A program made the translations under genes and the position numbers. A stretch of DNA of 33,079 bases. Origin: Actinomycetota bacterium (GTDB taxonomy: Bacteria > Actinomycetota > Actinomycetes > Nanopelagicales > Nanopelagicaceae). Where the stretch lies: contig JACPZY010000081.1 in the NCBI GenBank assembly GCA_016195215.1, positions 1 through 33,079 on the forward strand, read 5' to 3'. Of the stretch, positions 1 through 8,311 are shown one piece after another. The notes beneath the pieces are model-generated. The model saw only the letters and a list, made by a program, of their open reading frames with translations, was not told the origin of the DNA and did not search any database. The stretch's first letter is position 1, and every line of letters begins with the position of its first letter.

Positions 1-1
1 A

Positions 2-133
2 ACTGATCTCTCAGTTCACAGCGAGGAAGAACTTGATGCAATTGCGCAAGAGCTCAATGCACGCCCTCGACAAACACTCAATTGGATGACACCATCGGAG
101 AAGTTTCTCGAAGTTGTTGCAATGACCGGCTGA
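2..133 (+). CDS. IS30-family transposase, C-terminal tail (cut by window edge)
   Basis: Only the last 43 codons are inside the window. They read as the end of an IS30-type DDE transposase: the stretch around LDAIAQELNARPRQTL followed by WMTPSEKF is the conserved C-terminal end that follows the catalytic glutamate helix. It aligns with the transposase encoded at 296-1206 but with many substitutions (for example NWMTPSEKF against GWMTPLERF), so it belongs to a related element and not to the same insertion sequence. The stop codon at 131-133 lies inside the terminal inverted repeat. Whether the rest of the gene is intact cannot be seen. Confidence 0.85.
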   Translation, partial: TDLSVHSEEELDAIAQELNARPRQTLNWMTPSEKFLEVVAMTG

Positions 134-305
134 AACCAAGGGCGGATACGAAACGTAAAGCATCAGGTGGAGTCTTACAGCCCCACCCTTGCGATGTATT
201 ACCCCACCAGTTGCTTGACATATCGTATTCGCCTGATGCTTGACATATCGTATTCGCCTGATGCTTGACAGATGTTCGGCCTTGGTTTCAGCCGATCATT
301 GCAAC
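116..305. repeat. Facing terminal inverted repeats of two IS30 elements
   Basis: Positions 116-143 and 278-305 are near-perfect inverted copies of about 28 bp, beginning GTTGCAATGA and continuing CGGCTGAAACCAAGG, with one central mismatch and a slip at the end. Each carries the stop codon of its neighbouring transposase, but in different reading frames (TGA at 131-133 on plus, TGA at 298-296 on minus). The two elements therefore converge tail to tail across about 134 bp of non-coding DNA. Confidence 0.85.
213..262. repeat. Two tandem 25-bp repeats with a third partial copy
   Basis: The unit GCTTGACATATCGTATTCGC plus CTGAT occurs at 213-237 and 238-262 with no differences, and a third copy starts at 263 (GCTTGACA) and then diverges. 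Each unit starts with TTGACA, which looks like a -35 hexamer, but no matching -10 follows at the right distance. CCTGATGCTT in the units is also the inverse of AAGCATCAGG at 155-164, so a hairpin could form across the gap between the two IS elements. Function unknown. Confidence 0.8.
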
Positions 306-1253
306 ACCTGAGCAAATCTTTCTAAGGGTGTCATCCAACCGAGCGTTTGTCGAGGGCGATTGTTGAGTTCTTCGGCAATGGCATCAAGTTCTGCTTCAGT
401 GTGGATGGAGAGGTCAGTGCCCTTGGGAAGATATTGGCGAAGCAGTCCGTTGGTGTTTTCGTTGCTGCCTCGTTGCCAAGGGCTTCTGGGATCGCAGAAG
501 TAAATCTGAATACCACTGTCGACGGTAAATTGACAATGCACTGCCATCTCCGAAATATGTTCTTGACCTTCATAGGGATAAGGATCTTTTCGCCGCCGCC
601 GCGCTCGTCCGGTGCGTAGTGGGTTATGTAAATCCCTGCGCAGGCCGCCACGGCCTTGAACGAACAAGGAGATATAAACCCTCTCGTGGGAAACATGTAT
701 CTGCCAGTTATCAGGATAGGTGATCGATAGCACCGCGCTAATTTGTTGCGGCGACCATTTCTCTTCCAGTTTGGCTTCGACCACGGCGCGCAGTATGGAA
801 TTGAGTGCGAGATTGGCAGTCTTAGGTTGACGTGCTCGGCTGATTGTTTCTCGTTCAGCCAGGTGAGCGCGGTAGGAGTTAAGCGATCCATTGCGATTGA
901 CCTCACACGGCAGATCGTAGATGGAGAACGATGTAACGCTGCTTCAATAACTCGACAAGATAACCCCGAGAGCGTGCCCCGTGAAACCTTCTCGCGTTCG
1001 GCCACACTCAAAAAACGGGGACCCCTCAACTTCACGACCAGAGGTGGAGTGCCGCCGGTGCGCTTGGCTAACTGACGAACGGTACTGAGATAACGACCCA
1101 GACCTATGGCAATGGAGCGAACTGACTGGCCATCACCAAGCCGTTCCCACATTTCCGTTCTCTTCTCGGGAGAAAAGCGCCGCATCACAACCTCCAGATG
1201 ATTCATGAAAAAGTAGTGAATTCATCCAAATGTTGCAATGACCGCTTGGGGCC
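278..1253 (-). mobile_element. IS30-family insertion sequence
   Basis: The element runs from the inverted repeat at 278-305 to an imperfect matching repeat at 1232-1253 (GTTGCAATGACCGCTTGGGG). Both ends share GTTGCAATGA and a following CG-rich part. The single gene inside is an IS30-type transposase on the minus strand. It sits just downstream of the 3' end of the minus-strand sugar-activation operon (last stop at 1304). The exact outer borders and target duplications could not be fixed by eye. Confidence 0.8.
296..1206 (-). pseudogene. IS30 transposase, frameshifted
   Basis: Reading from the ATG at 1206, the first 100 or so codons encode the IS30 N-terminal HTH region (FSPEKRTEMWERL, then SVRSIAIGLGR) and end in the motif SPSTICR. 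At about 903-908 an extra GT dinucleotide (CCGTGTGAGG where CCGTGAGG is expected) shifts the frame. The second part, readable down to 296, carries the DDE catalytic core: WSPQQISAVL, HVSHERVYISLF and the end with PRSPWQRGSNENTNGLLRQY. Removing two bases restores one continuous protein of normal IS30 length with the joint STICREVNRNGS. The shift is not at a classic slippery heptamer, so a disabling mutation is more likely than programmed frameshifting. Confidence 0.85.
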
Positions 1254-1303
1254 GAGGCTGAAGTCTTACGGCGGCGTGGACCTCATTGGTTGTTGCTAAC
1301 TGT

Positions 1304-1993
1304 TTACTGACTAATTGGCAGACTCTCAAACCAAGAAATTTCTGCACCAGTGCCCAGCGAGACAACTGCGCGATGCTCGAAAGAGCTGACTCGAAGTCCG
1401 TCGGCGATCATAGAATTATAAAGAGGCGCTATGAAGGTCTCTTTTTGATGTGCTGTATTGGCGTATGCCCGTTCGAAAAAGGTTCTGGAGCCAAAATAGT
1501 AGAGCCCACTTGAAGCATCTCTTGAAATTCGTTCCTTTTCTGCTGTTCTTGATACAACACCTAACTCAGAGGCGATGTAACTCATACCTGGATTATCAGA
1601 CTTAAAGGTGCCCAATATTCCGTCCTTTTCATTGAAGTCCATCGGAAAATCATTGGAAATAATGGTGTCACAGTTGAAAATCAAGATTCCGTTGTCTGGG
1701 TCGATATTGTCAAGACCAGCCATGACGGTGGCTGCTTGGCCCGAGGTCGGTTCAACCAAAACTTTTACATTGACCCGAAGTGTGGAGGGGACAAATTTCC
1801 TGGTTTCGAATTCCAAATCAGCTACCTCTGCGACATTCTTGCTGGTTATTATATGGAGTTCATCCGCGAAATCTAATGGCAACCCAGCAAGAGCCCATCC
1901 GAATAAAGGTCGTCCGTGAATATAGATTAAAGGTTTAGGAAGTTTGTATTTCTGTGCAACACGCGTCCCCCTCCCAGCCATCGCAATGACCAG
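1304..1993 (-). CDS. Sugar-phosphate/CTP-type nucleotidyltransferase
   Basis: A GT-A-like nucleotidyltransferase that would join a phosphorylated sugar or alcohol to NTP. The N-terminal strand and signature loop are VIAMAGRGTR followed by LPKPLIYIHGRPLF, where the lysine of KPL normally contacts the phosphate. A metal-binding aspartate is in LIFNCDTI. The first ATG is at 1981 and would cut off the first beta strand. A CTG at 1993-1991 has AAGGGG ending 6 nt upstream and gives the family-typical start M-V-I-A-M-A-G-R-G, so I place the start there; an ATT overlapping the upstream stop is a second option. It is the last gene of a three-gene minus-strand operon. Substrate not predictable. Confidence 0.85.
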   Translation of the reverse strand: MVIAMAGRGTRVAQKYKLPKPLIYIHGRPLFGWALAGLPLDFADELHIITSKNVAEVADLEFETRKFVPSTLRVNVKVLVEPTSGQAATVMAGLDNIDPDNGILIFNCDTIISNDFPMDFNEKDGILGTFKSDNPGMSYIASELGVVSRTAEKERISRDASSGLYYFGSRTFFERAYANTAHQKETFIAPLYNSMIADGLRVSSFEHRAVVSLGTGAEISWFESLPISQ

Positions 1994-2003
1994 ACTAAGC
2001 CCC

Positions 2004-2348
2004 TTAATTTTTCAGGCCTTCCACTACCTCGTTCCAAGAAGTGAATCTCAAGGCGTTGTCATCAATGTACAGATCGGCCCACGGTTTACCAAAGTAAATT
2101 TCGTCGTACTCAATACCATGGTCTTGTAGCCATTTAAGGGTCACCATCCCCTGCCGAGCTAGGACAGCTCCTACGTTTGATTCCGTTGTCTTCATGTGTC
2201 TTGCCGTCTGCAAAATTATGTAATGCCCATCATTTCTTAGCTTTCGGATAACTTCCGTGGCTCCCGAAATCGGCTCTAAATCTGCGTAATTCTGATCTGC
2301 AACTCTCAACTCACATATTACTCCGTCAATATCGATGCAGATTCTCAT
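2004..2348 (-). CDS. Small HAD-superfamily phosphatase of capsule-locus type
   Basis: A 114-residue protein with the HAD nucleophile motif at the extreme N-terminus (ICIDIDGVIC, DxD at residues 5 and 7), a threonine motif in ILQTAR, and a late acidic motif in LYIDDNAL. There is no large cap domain, like the short HAD proteins found in capsule and O-antigen loci. It would remove phosphate from a small intermediate. The start ATG at 2348 overlaps the stop of the upstream nucleotidyltransferase-kinase gene by 4 nt, and its own stop is 10 nt from the proposed start of the next gene, so the three are very likely translated from one message and act in one route. Confidence 0.85.
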   Translation of the reverse strand: MRICIDIDGVICELRVADQNYADLEPISGATEVIRKLRNDGHYIILQTARHMKTTESNVGAVLARQGMVTLKWLQDHGIEYDEIYFGKPWADLYIDDNALRFTSWNEVVEGLKN

Positions 2349-3982
2349 TCAAACTCCTCGAGTGCGTTGTGAGTCATCCTGACTCCTTGCAAGAATAAAG
2401 CAATAGCTCTGTCTGGTTTGTCAAGATGGAAGATTGGAATTGAGAGCAGCGACAACCCCGAGATCAATTTCAGGAGGCGTGGCTCAAATCTACCACACAC
2501 AAAATGAGAATAGAACGCTTCTTCAATTGTCAAGTGACTGTCGCGACTGTAGATTTCGAGCAAGTAGACATCCAAAGCTTGGTCTTGGGTGTCAACTTCA
2601 AATTGGTCGGCAATTATCAAGTCATACCTACCGAGTATCGAATGCCCCAATTTCGCAACATCGTAAATTTGCGGGCCAAAACACGACGGAGTCTTGAAAC
2701 CACCTCTTGGATCAATCAATTTGATGTTGATCGAATTCACATCACAGATGATGTTGCTCAGGCAAAAGTCACCGTGAATAATCGTGGATGGCGATTGAAT
2801 TGAGTTCAGGACAGTCTTTGATCTTTCCAATAGAGAATCAATACCTTGATAGTGGTTACCATTTATCGAAAGGCGAGAACTGGAAACAAGACCACTAGGG
2901 AAAGTGCCAGCTGCCAGCAGTTCTGGAATTCGAGAGGCGCATTTTTCAACAAATACTTCTGTCAGACTGGGAGAAATCTCATCTGTCCGAAAGGATGCGA
3001 AGGATTCAAACACTATTCTGCCCAATTTATGCAAAATCCTTTCCCATACAAACTTTGGTGCCGATTCATAAACGAAGATTTCAGACAGGTTTGGATACGA
3101 ATAATATTCAAGTTCTTGAATTGGTTCCGTTTCCGACAAGACAAAATTGACCATTCTTGGAAAGAAAATCTTGAGCTCATTTGGAAGATTTTGGTAGTAC
3201 GAGATCTCACGGACAAGCTTAGAAGCATTTGTCGATTTCTTTTCAAGGCTTCCGTGAAAGGGATCGACAGTTATGGAGTTGAACGATCGGGCTTGCACCA
3301 TCGACAATCGTGAGTTTTCCAAAATATCTTGATGATCAGAATCGATCCACATATGGGGTGCCTTTCCAAAGATCTCTGAATCAGTTTCTTTCAAAACTGA
3401 TGAAATCTCGCCATCTGTTGGCACGCGCTCGAGCGCACCAAGAAACAACTTTGAATCTTTCCACCAATAGACGCCGCAAACCCCTAGTGCACCGACCGGC
3501 GCATCCCCCTTTTCAAAAATCTCAATAATCCGTCCGATTTCATCCGTCGTAGCCGTGGCCCATCGTTCGGTATCCGCGACAGAATCAAGAAGCATTGCCA
3601 CCGGAGACGATTCAAATTCATGAAAATTCCATTGGCAGTAGGTATCGCCCAAATTTAATAGTACCGAACAGTCTGCTGGCAAACCCTCGGATAGAATTCT
3701 GATGGTTTCTACGGGGGTACCTTTTCCTGCTACCGGGAAAAAGCGAAGTTGAGCCGATGAATTGAATCTCCTAGTTGCATAACGAAAATTCTCTAGATAG
3801 CTCTCTGCGACTCCTATTCTGAATTCTGTTAGTCCGGTAGCTATGAGTCCTTCGAGAATAAGATTGATTAGCGGGGATCCAGATACGAGCGCCAACGACG
3901 CGGGGAAATTGGAAATCCTTCCCAAACTGTCCTTTGATCCGCCCGCCGCTGGAATTAGCGCGATTACAGAATTCGTTATCAC
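2345..3982 (-). CDS. Nucleotidyltransferase fused to APH-type small-molecule kinase
   Basis: A 545-residue two-domain protein. Residues 1 to about 220 form a nucleotidyltransferase domain (ALIPAAGGSKDSLGR, then ASLALVSGSPLI, and the metal aspartate in LLNLGDTY). Residues from about 230 onward form an aminoglycoside-phosphotransferase/choline-kinase fold: N-lobe with EKKS and VREISYYQ, catalytic loop IIHGDFCLSNII (HxDxxxxN) and a DFG-equivalent in IKLIDPRGG. One protein can thus phosphorylate a compound and activate it with a nucleotide. Two GTG codons compete as start (3988 and 3982); AAAGGG abuts the first and lies about 6 nt before the second, which I prefer. First gene of the operon with the HAD phosphatase. 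The substrate is unknown. Confidence 0.85.
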   Translation of the reverse strand: MITNSVIALIPAAGGSKDSLGRISNFPASLALVSGSPLINLILEGLIATGLTEFRIGVAESYLENFRYATRRFNSSAQLRFFPVAGKGTPVETIRILSEGLPADCSVLLNLGDTYCQWNFHEFESSPVAMLLDSVADTERWATATTDEIGRIIEIFEKGDAPVGALGVCGVYWWKDSKLFLGALERVPTDGEISSVLKETDSEIFGKAPHMWIDSDHQDILENSRLSMVQARSFNSITVDPFHGSLEKKSTNASKLVREISYYQNLPNELKIFFPRMVNFVLSETEPIQELEYYSYPNLSEIFVYESAPKFVWERILHKLGRIVFESFASFRTDEISPSLTEVFVEKCASRIPELLAAGTFPSGLVSSSRLSINGNHYQGIDSLLERSKTVLNSIQSPSTIIHGDFCLSNIICDVNSINIKLIDPRGGFKTPSCFGPQIYDVAKLGHSILGRYDLIIADQFEVDTQDQALDVYLLEIYSRDSHLTIEEAFYSHFVCGRFEPRLLKLISGLSLLSIPIFHLDKPDRAIALFLQGVRMTHNALEEFE

Positions 3983-4219
3983 CAGCACCCCTTTGTCTGA
4001 ATACTGTTATTGGCGTTCATTTACTCACGTCAGCATACAAGAATAACTTGCAATTGGAATTTCTACGTGAGGTTTGACCGTGGCAATTCAGCCGGATTGC
4101 GTCTCTGGCCTTCGGCTTTGAAATCGCCTAGCCAGGAAAGAGAAGTGACACAACTAGGCGCTTCGCTGAGTTAGGATTCCAATGGATTGTGGACCGCATA
4201 TTTCGAAAGGCAAATTCTT

Positions 4220-5344
4220 ATGAGAGCCAATGGGCAAGCGATTGGTATGGAATCCTCGCCTACCGGACCAATGCCCAAACTTCACCTTCTTGTATCCGTG
4301 TTTCTAACAAACGAAATTCTACCTGGGGCTCTCTCTTATGGAAAAAAGGCCTCCCCGACTCAAAATAAGGTGGATCAATTGTTGTGCATGATTGATTCCA
4401 TTTCGGAGTTCGATTTTGTCTCTTCGGACTTCTATTTGAAATTCGATGGCGAGTACATTCCATCGAAGCAAGTCGTCTTCGATAGAGTCACAGAGATCTT
4501 CCCTTCCGCAAGAATTGTGAATGAAAGGTTGGACACCTTCTATTCATGGGGTAAAGCTGCCTCTGAAATACCGGACGACATAGGATTTGTTCTGCTGAAG
4601 ACAAATCACGATCACGCGTTCGTTGGCGAGTCGATTGATGATTTTAAGGTCTTCCTAAATGATCTCGAGGCTCTCGGTTCACGAACTATTGGAGGAATTT
4701 CTCATTGGTCAGAAATGGTTGGCAGTAATGATCTGGAAGAATCTGATTCAAGGCGCGAAAAGTCGTTTAATTTTTTGAAGAAAACGACTTGGACGATTGG
4801 TACCTGTGTCGTCTCGAAGTCATTATTTGATGAATGGTGGGAAGAGGACTTTACGGGAGGTCTGCGAATAATAAGACCAGATAATCCGTTTGGACCGAGC
4901 GTAAGTTTCAATCCTTGTCCGATGTTGATTCCGCCACGGGAATTCTTTAGACACTTAGATGGGTACGGTCACGTGAATGTGCGCTCACCCTTCGCAGGTC
5001 CCGTTCGTTCATGCTGCCATTTGGAAGGGGGAAGAGTACAGCATATTGAATGGAAGCGCGGTAACCATTTCATAGGGACTCATCTACCAGATCTACCTCT
5101 TATGCCTTTATTAGGTCAAGAAAACAGTTATCGAAAATATTTGAATTTGGCACTACTGGCCAGCGCTCATACTTTAAACTTTAAGAATCTCTGGAGACTC
5201 TTAAAGCCAAAGAACGGTGGATTGGGGTTCATTAAATTTCCATTGCTACTGCTTTTGGTCACAAATAGATATTTCGTAATCAAAATTCCAAGGGCGTTAC
5301 TTCGGGCTTTGGGCATTACTAGCGCAGTCAAACGCCTCCTGTAG
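4220..5344 (+). CDS. Unrecognised protein of glycan locus, possibly a glycosyltransferase
   Basis: I do not recognise a named family. The protein has about 374 residues. After a short tail it begins with a strand-like LHLLVSVFLTNEI and contains acidic and histidine stretches (FVLLKTNHDHAFVG, then FDEWWEEDF) that could be a DxD-like metal site, and a hydrophobic segment near the C-terminus (PLLLLLV). Codon use and position at the head of a plus-strand run of glycan genes suggest a role in sugar transfer, but that is inference. An upstream TTG at 4187 is in frame; the ATG at 4220 is preceded by AAAGG at 4206-4210 and is preferred. The upstream stretch 3989-4219 is the divergent region for both operons; I saw no convincing promoter there. 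Confidence 0.6.
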   Translation: MRANGQAIGMESSPTGPMPKLHLLVSVFLTNEILPGALSYGKKASPTQNKVDQLLCMIDSISEFDFVSSDFYLKFDGEYIPSKQVVFDRVTEIFPSARIVNERLDTFYSWGKAASEIPDDIGFVLLKTNHDHAFVGESIDDFKVFLNDLEALGSRTIGGISHWSEMVGSNDLEESDSRREKSFNFLKKTTWTIGTCVVSKSLFDEWWEEDFTGGLRIIRPDNPFGPSVSFNPCPMLIPPREFFRHLDGYGHVNVRSPFAGPVRSCCHLEGGRVQHIEWKRGNHFIGTHLPDLPLMPLLGQENSYRKYLNLALLASAHTLNFKNLWRLLKPKNGGLGFIKFPLLLLLVTNRYFVIKIPRALLRALGITSAVKRLL

Positions 5345-5531
5345 TGTAGACAAAACAGAGATGACCATTTCAAATGGCAATTTCATATTCGATCTGTCTG
5401 CTCTGTGGATTTGGGTGCGTTCGTTTTTCTGAAAGCCGATCCATCTAGGGCGCAGAACTGATCTGTCCTGGGTTTATTGCTGATACCCTTAACAACATTC
5501 CAAGAGTTTTACGTAAGGGAGTGGTGCTGAT

Positions 5532-6335
5532 TTGAGTGTTCAGAGCAGAGCGAGTTTGCGAAGTCGGATTTCCATTCTTTTCGCACGACGTTTGCCATTT
5601 AGGGTGCTTCGAATTCTAGAATCTATCAGTCAGGTAGGACTTGGCAAAGGATGGGATGGTGGAATCCATAATGAAATCGAAGTACTACTTTCATTGAAAG
5701 AATCAGTCGGACTTTCCAGAATTGTCGCCCTTGATGTAGGTGCGAACAGAGGATCCTGGACATCGACTTTGAAGCTCTTGGATCCATTTTCGGAAATTCA
5801 CGCGTTCGAGCCTAGTTCAGCTACTTTCGAAGTCCTTAAACTCAATCTTCAGAATTTGGATGATGTGTATTTGTATCCAATAGCATTGGGGAATTTGGAA
5901 GGGAAAGGAAGCCTCTTTTCGAATTTTGAGACAAGCCCACTTGCGAGTCTTTCGATGAGAAGGTTGGAGCATCAAGACATCGTGTTTTCTAATACCGAGG
6001 AGATAGACGTCACGACACTGGATAGTTGGATAATGCAGAACCCAGATTTTGAACCTAATATTTTAAAGATTGACGTCGAAGGCCACGAACTTGAGGTTCT
6101 TCAAGGAGGTCTTTCATTACTTCCCCAGATAAGGATCATTCAATTTGAATTCGGTGGGACTGATATTGATAGTAAAGTTTTTTTCCAAGATTTTTGGTAT
6201 TTTTTCTTACCTAGAAACTTTAAGATTTATCGACTTACGCCAAAAGGATTGCTTGAAATAGAGGGATACTCTGAAAACGAAGAGATATTCAAGTTCTCCA
6301 CTCTATACGCGGTAAGTAGGGAATCCGCCCCCTAG
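5532..6335 (+). CDS. FkbM-family methyltransferase
   Basis: A SAM-dependent methyltransferase of 267 residues that probably O-methylates a glycan residue. The SAM-binding glycine loop is VALDVGANRGSW, followed by IHAFEPSS with the acidic residue that holds the ribose, and the FkbM hallmark ILKIDVEGHELEVLQGG late in the fold. The start is TTG at 5532, with AAGGGA about 11 nt upstream; no better start exists. It is followed 9 nt later by a glycosyltransferase gene, so the two are probably cotranscribed. This is the first of three FkbM-type genes within 3.6 kb. The 187 nt before it hold nothing I could identify. Confidence 0.88.
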   Translation: MSVQSRASLRSRISILFARRLPFRVLRILESISQVGLGKGWDGGIHNEIEVLLSLKESVGLSRIVALDVGANRGSWTSTLKLLDPFSEIHAFEPSSATFEVLKLNLQNLDDVYLYPIALGNLEGKGSLFSNFETSPLASLSMRRLEHQDIVFSNTEEIDVTTLDSWIMQNPDFEPNILKIDVEGHELEVLQGGLSLLPQIRIIQFEFGGTDIDSKVFFQDFWYFFLPRNFKIYRLTPKGLLEIEGYSENEEIFKFSTLYAVSRESAP

Positions 6336-6344
6336 AATTGCTGG

Positions 6345-7403
6345 ATGGGAAAAGTGCTCCTTACGATCTATATACCGACTTTCAATCGTGCCCATCGCTT
6401 GGAGGAGTCCTTGGCGTGCCTACTTCGTGAGATTAAGAACGGAGATTTGGAGTCTAAGGTCTTTGTTTTGGTGGGAGACAATGGATCCTTGGATGAAACG
6501 CCTCGAGTGTGTGCTCATGCCCAAGAGCAGGCGTCTCGTAGTGGGATACAACTCGGCTATTTCAGAAATGCTGAGAATTTGGGGTTTTCAGGGAACATCG
6601 CTGCTGGACTGAAAAGAGCAACTTCAGAGTGGATCATGTTTCTATCGGATGACGACAAGCTTTGCGCGGGCGCGCTTGAAGAAGTTTGTGCTGATTTAAT
6701 GGAGAAACGACCATCCCTGGCGCTCTACAATTTTTCCCAGGCACCGTTCGATTTTAAAAACCCGCTCATTACAAAAACAGATTTTTCATTCCAAAACTCG
6801 GATTATTCGCCCTTAACGTCATTGGTTTCATGGCCGAAAATGACGGGGGTCGTTCTGGCAATGGCACCAATGGCTCCGAGGACGCCACAGATCAATGAGA
6901 TTTGTGATTTCTCCTCTCATTTCGCTCACGTGACTCTGAGTCTCTATATTTTTAAAGAGACTACCGGTCTATTCAAGTCGGAAACTTTTTTAGCTGAAGC
7001 CGACGACGACTACCTAGAACATGTGAATTTTGTTCCTTATATCGATCAGTATCTGGCTAGAGAACTTGAGATCTACCGTGCGTTTTATGATTCTAGTAAC
7101 GTCACACTTAGTGAACTTATCAACCGAGTTCCAAAGACTAACATTTTGGATTCTAGTGTCGATGCCCTTCTTGGTTTTTACCGAGGGAATGTAAGAATGA
7201 CAGAATCCGTTAAAAGGAGATTGTTCACTAACCTCCTAAGATTTCTATCTGGAAAGAGGGAAACAAGCGATGGACTATCTTTTTCAAGACCCTCGACTCG
7301 CTTCTTCCTCAAACTACTTTCGATTCCAGCCTTCGTTATGATTCGGTACCTACTCTCTGGATTGAGGGGAAGACGCCCCTTACTAATGAAAGACGGATTT
7401 TGA
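6345..7403 (+). CDS. Family 2 glycosyltransferase
   Basis: A 352-residue GT-A enzyme. It opens with the GT2 signature LTIYIPTFNRAHRLEESL, continues with VLVGDNGSLDET (nucleotide-sugar binding aspartate) and has the metal-binding triad in IMFLSDDDKL near residue 105. The C-terminal third (ending in SIPAFVMIRYLLSGL) has a weakly hydrophobic amphipathic helix that may attach it to the membrane. It would transfer one sugar to a lipid-linked or growing glycan. Donor and acceptor cannot be told from sequence. It lies between two FkbM methyltransferases on the same strand. Confidence 0.88.
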   Translation: MGKVLLTIYIPTFNRAHRLEESLACLLREIKNGDLESKVFVLVGDNGSLDETPRVCAHAQEQASRSGIQLGYFRNAENLGFSGNIAAGLKRATSEWIMFLSDDDKLCAGALEEVCADLMEKRPSLALYNFSQAPFDFKNPLITKTDFSFQNSDYSPLTSLVSWPKMTGVVLAMAPMAPRTPQINEICDFSSHFAHVTLSLYIFKETTGLFKSETFLAEADDDYLEHVNFVPYIDQYLARELEIYRAFYDSSNVTLSELINRVPKTNILDSSVDALLGFYRGNVRMTESVKRRLFTNLLRFLSGKRETSDGLSFSRPSTRFFLKLLSIPAFVMIRYLLSGLRGRRPLLMKDGF

Positions 7404-7487
7404 GTCCGAGCGGGCGCACATTGCAATACCATTGCATGGTGTCGATTTTTGCCCGTCGCTATCGGTCACAAAGATGGGAATGAAGTC

Positions 7488-8252
7488 ATGCAACTTTTGA
7501 AAAATGCATTTCACGTACGATCGTTCTTGGAGAGACGACGTAAACAGAAGAAAGGCAATTCGGTTGAGTATTATGAACAACAGACTACGTGCCAAATTCC
7601 CTACCTAGGTTCAATTTTTGAGCTCTTTTTGGGAAAAAAGGAAGATGGAATCTTTCTAGAAATTGGTGCAAACGATGGAGTCAGTTGCAGTAACACATGG
7701 GGGTTGGCTGTAAGGGGTTGGACCGGATATTTGGTCGAGGCCATCCCAGATTTTGCGGCCGCATGTGTTTTGAATCATAAAGAGCATGGAAACGTCTTCG
7801 TTCATCAAGTAGCCATGGGTGAGTTGGATGGCGAAGAAGTTACTTTTAATATAGGTGGTCAACTAACTACTGCCAACCAGGAATTAAGACTGGAGTACCA
7901 GAATACAGACTGGGCCAAGTCGATTGTTACCTCATCTCAGGTCAAGTTAAGAACTCAACGTCTTGACACTTTCATTGAGGAGCAGCAAATTCAAGCGGGG
8001 TTCGATGTACTCGTGGTGGATGTCGAAGGTTTTGAATCTCGGGTTTTTTCTGGGTTCACTCTCTCAAAATGGCGTCCCAAAATGTTGATAATTGAACTTA
8101 CGGAGACGCATCCACATTTGAGAACAAATTCGAAGTCAGATGCGTTGCTTGGCCAAATGATACTTTCTGCCGAATACGAGATTGTGTACAAAGATTGTAT
8201 AAATACAGTTTTCGTTAGGCGTGATATTTGGAAGAAGGCGTTTGAGTCGTGA
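7488..8252 (+). CDS. FkbM-family methyltransferase
   Basis: A SAM-dependent methyltransferase with the glycine-rich loop FLEIGANDGVSCSNTW, ribose-binding acidic strand GYLVEAIPD, and the FkbM signature LVVDVEGFESRVFSGF. It is closer to the variant often encoded in nodulation and exopolysaccharide loci than to the gene at 5532. The frame is open back to a TTG at 7449 without a ribosome binding site; the ATG at 7488, after a purine-rich GATGGGAATGAAG, is my choice but is not certain. Follows the GT2 gene by 84 nt. Confidence 0.85.
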   Translation: MQLLKNAFHVRSFLERRRKQKKGNSVEYYEQQTTCQIPYLGSIFELFLGKKEDGIFLEIGANDGVSCSNTWGLAVRGWTGYLVEAIPDFAAACVLNHKEHGNVFVHQVAMGELDGEEVTFNIGGQLTTANQELRLEYQNTDWAKSIVTSSQVKLRTQRLDTFIEEQQIQAGFDVLVVDVEGFESRVFSGFTLSKWRPKMLIIELTETHPHLRTNSKSDALLGQMILSAEYEIVYKDCINTVFVRRDIWKKAFES

Positions 8253-8311
8253 CAGCCTTTGATGTCCGACGCCAATTGCATTGTGCAAAATCGTAGAGGT
8301 AACATCAGCCC

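Noticed and set aside
213-275. Possible CRISPR-like repeats
   Set aside because: The 25-bp units are directly tandem with no spacer between them, there are only two full copies, and no cas genes are present.
347-1075. Plus-strand open frames inside the IS30 element
   Set aside because: Antisense shadows of the transposase without own motifs.
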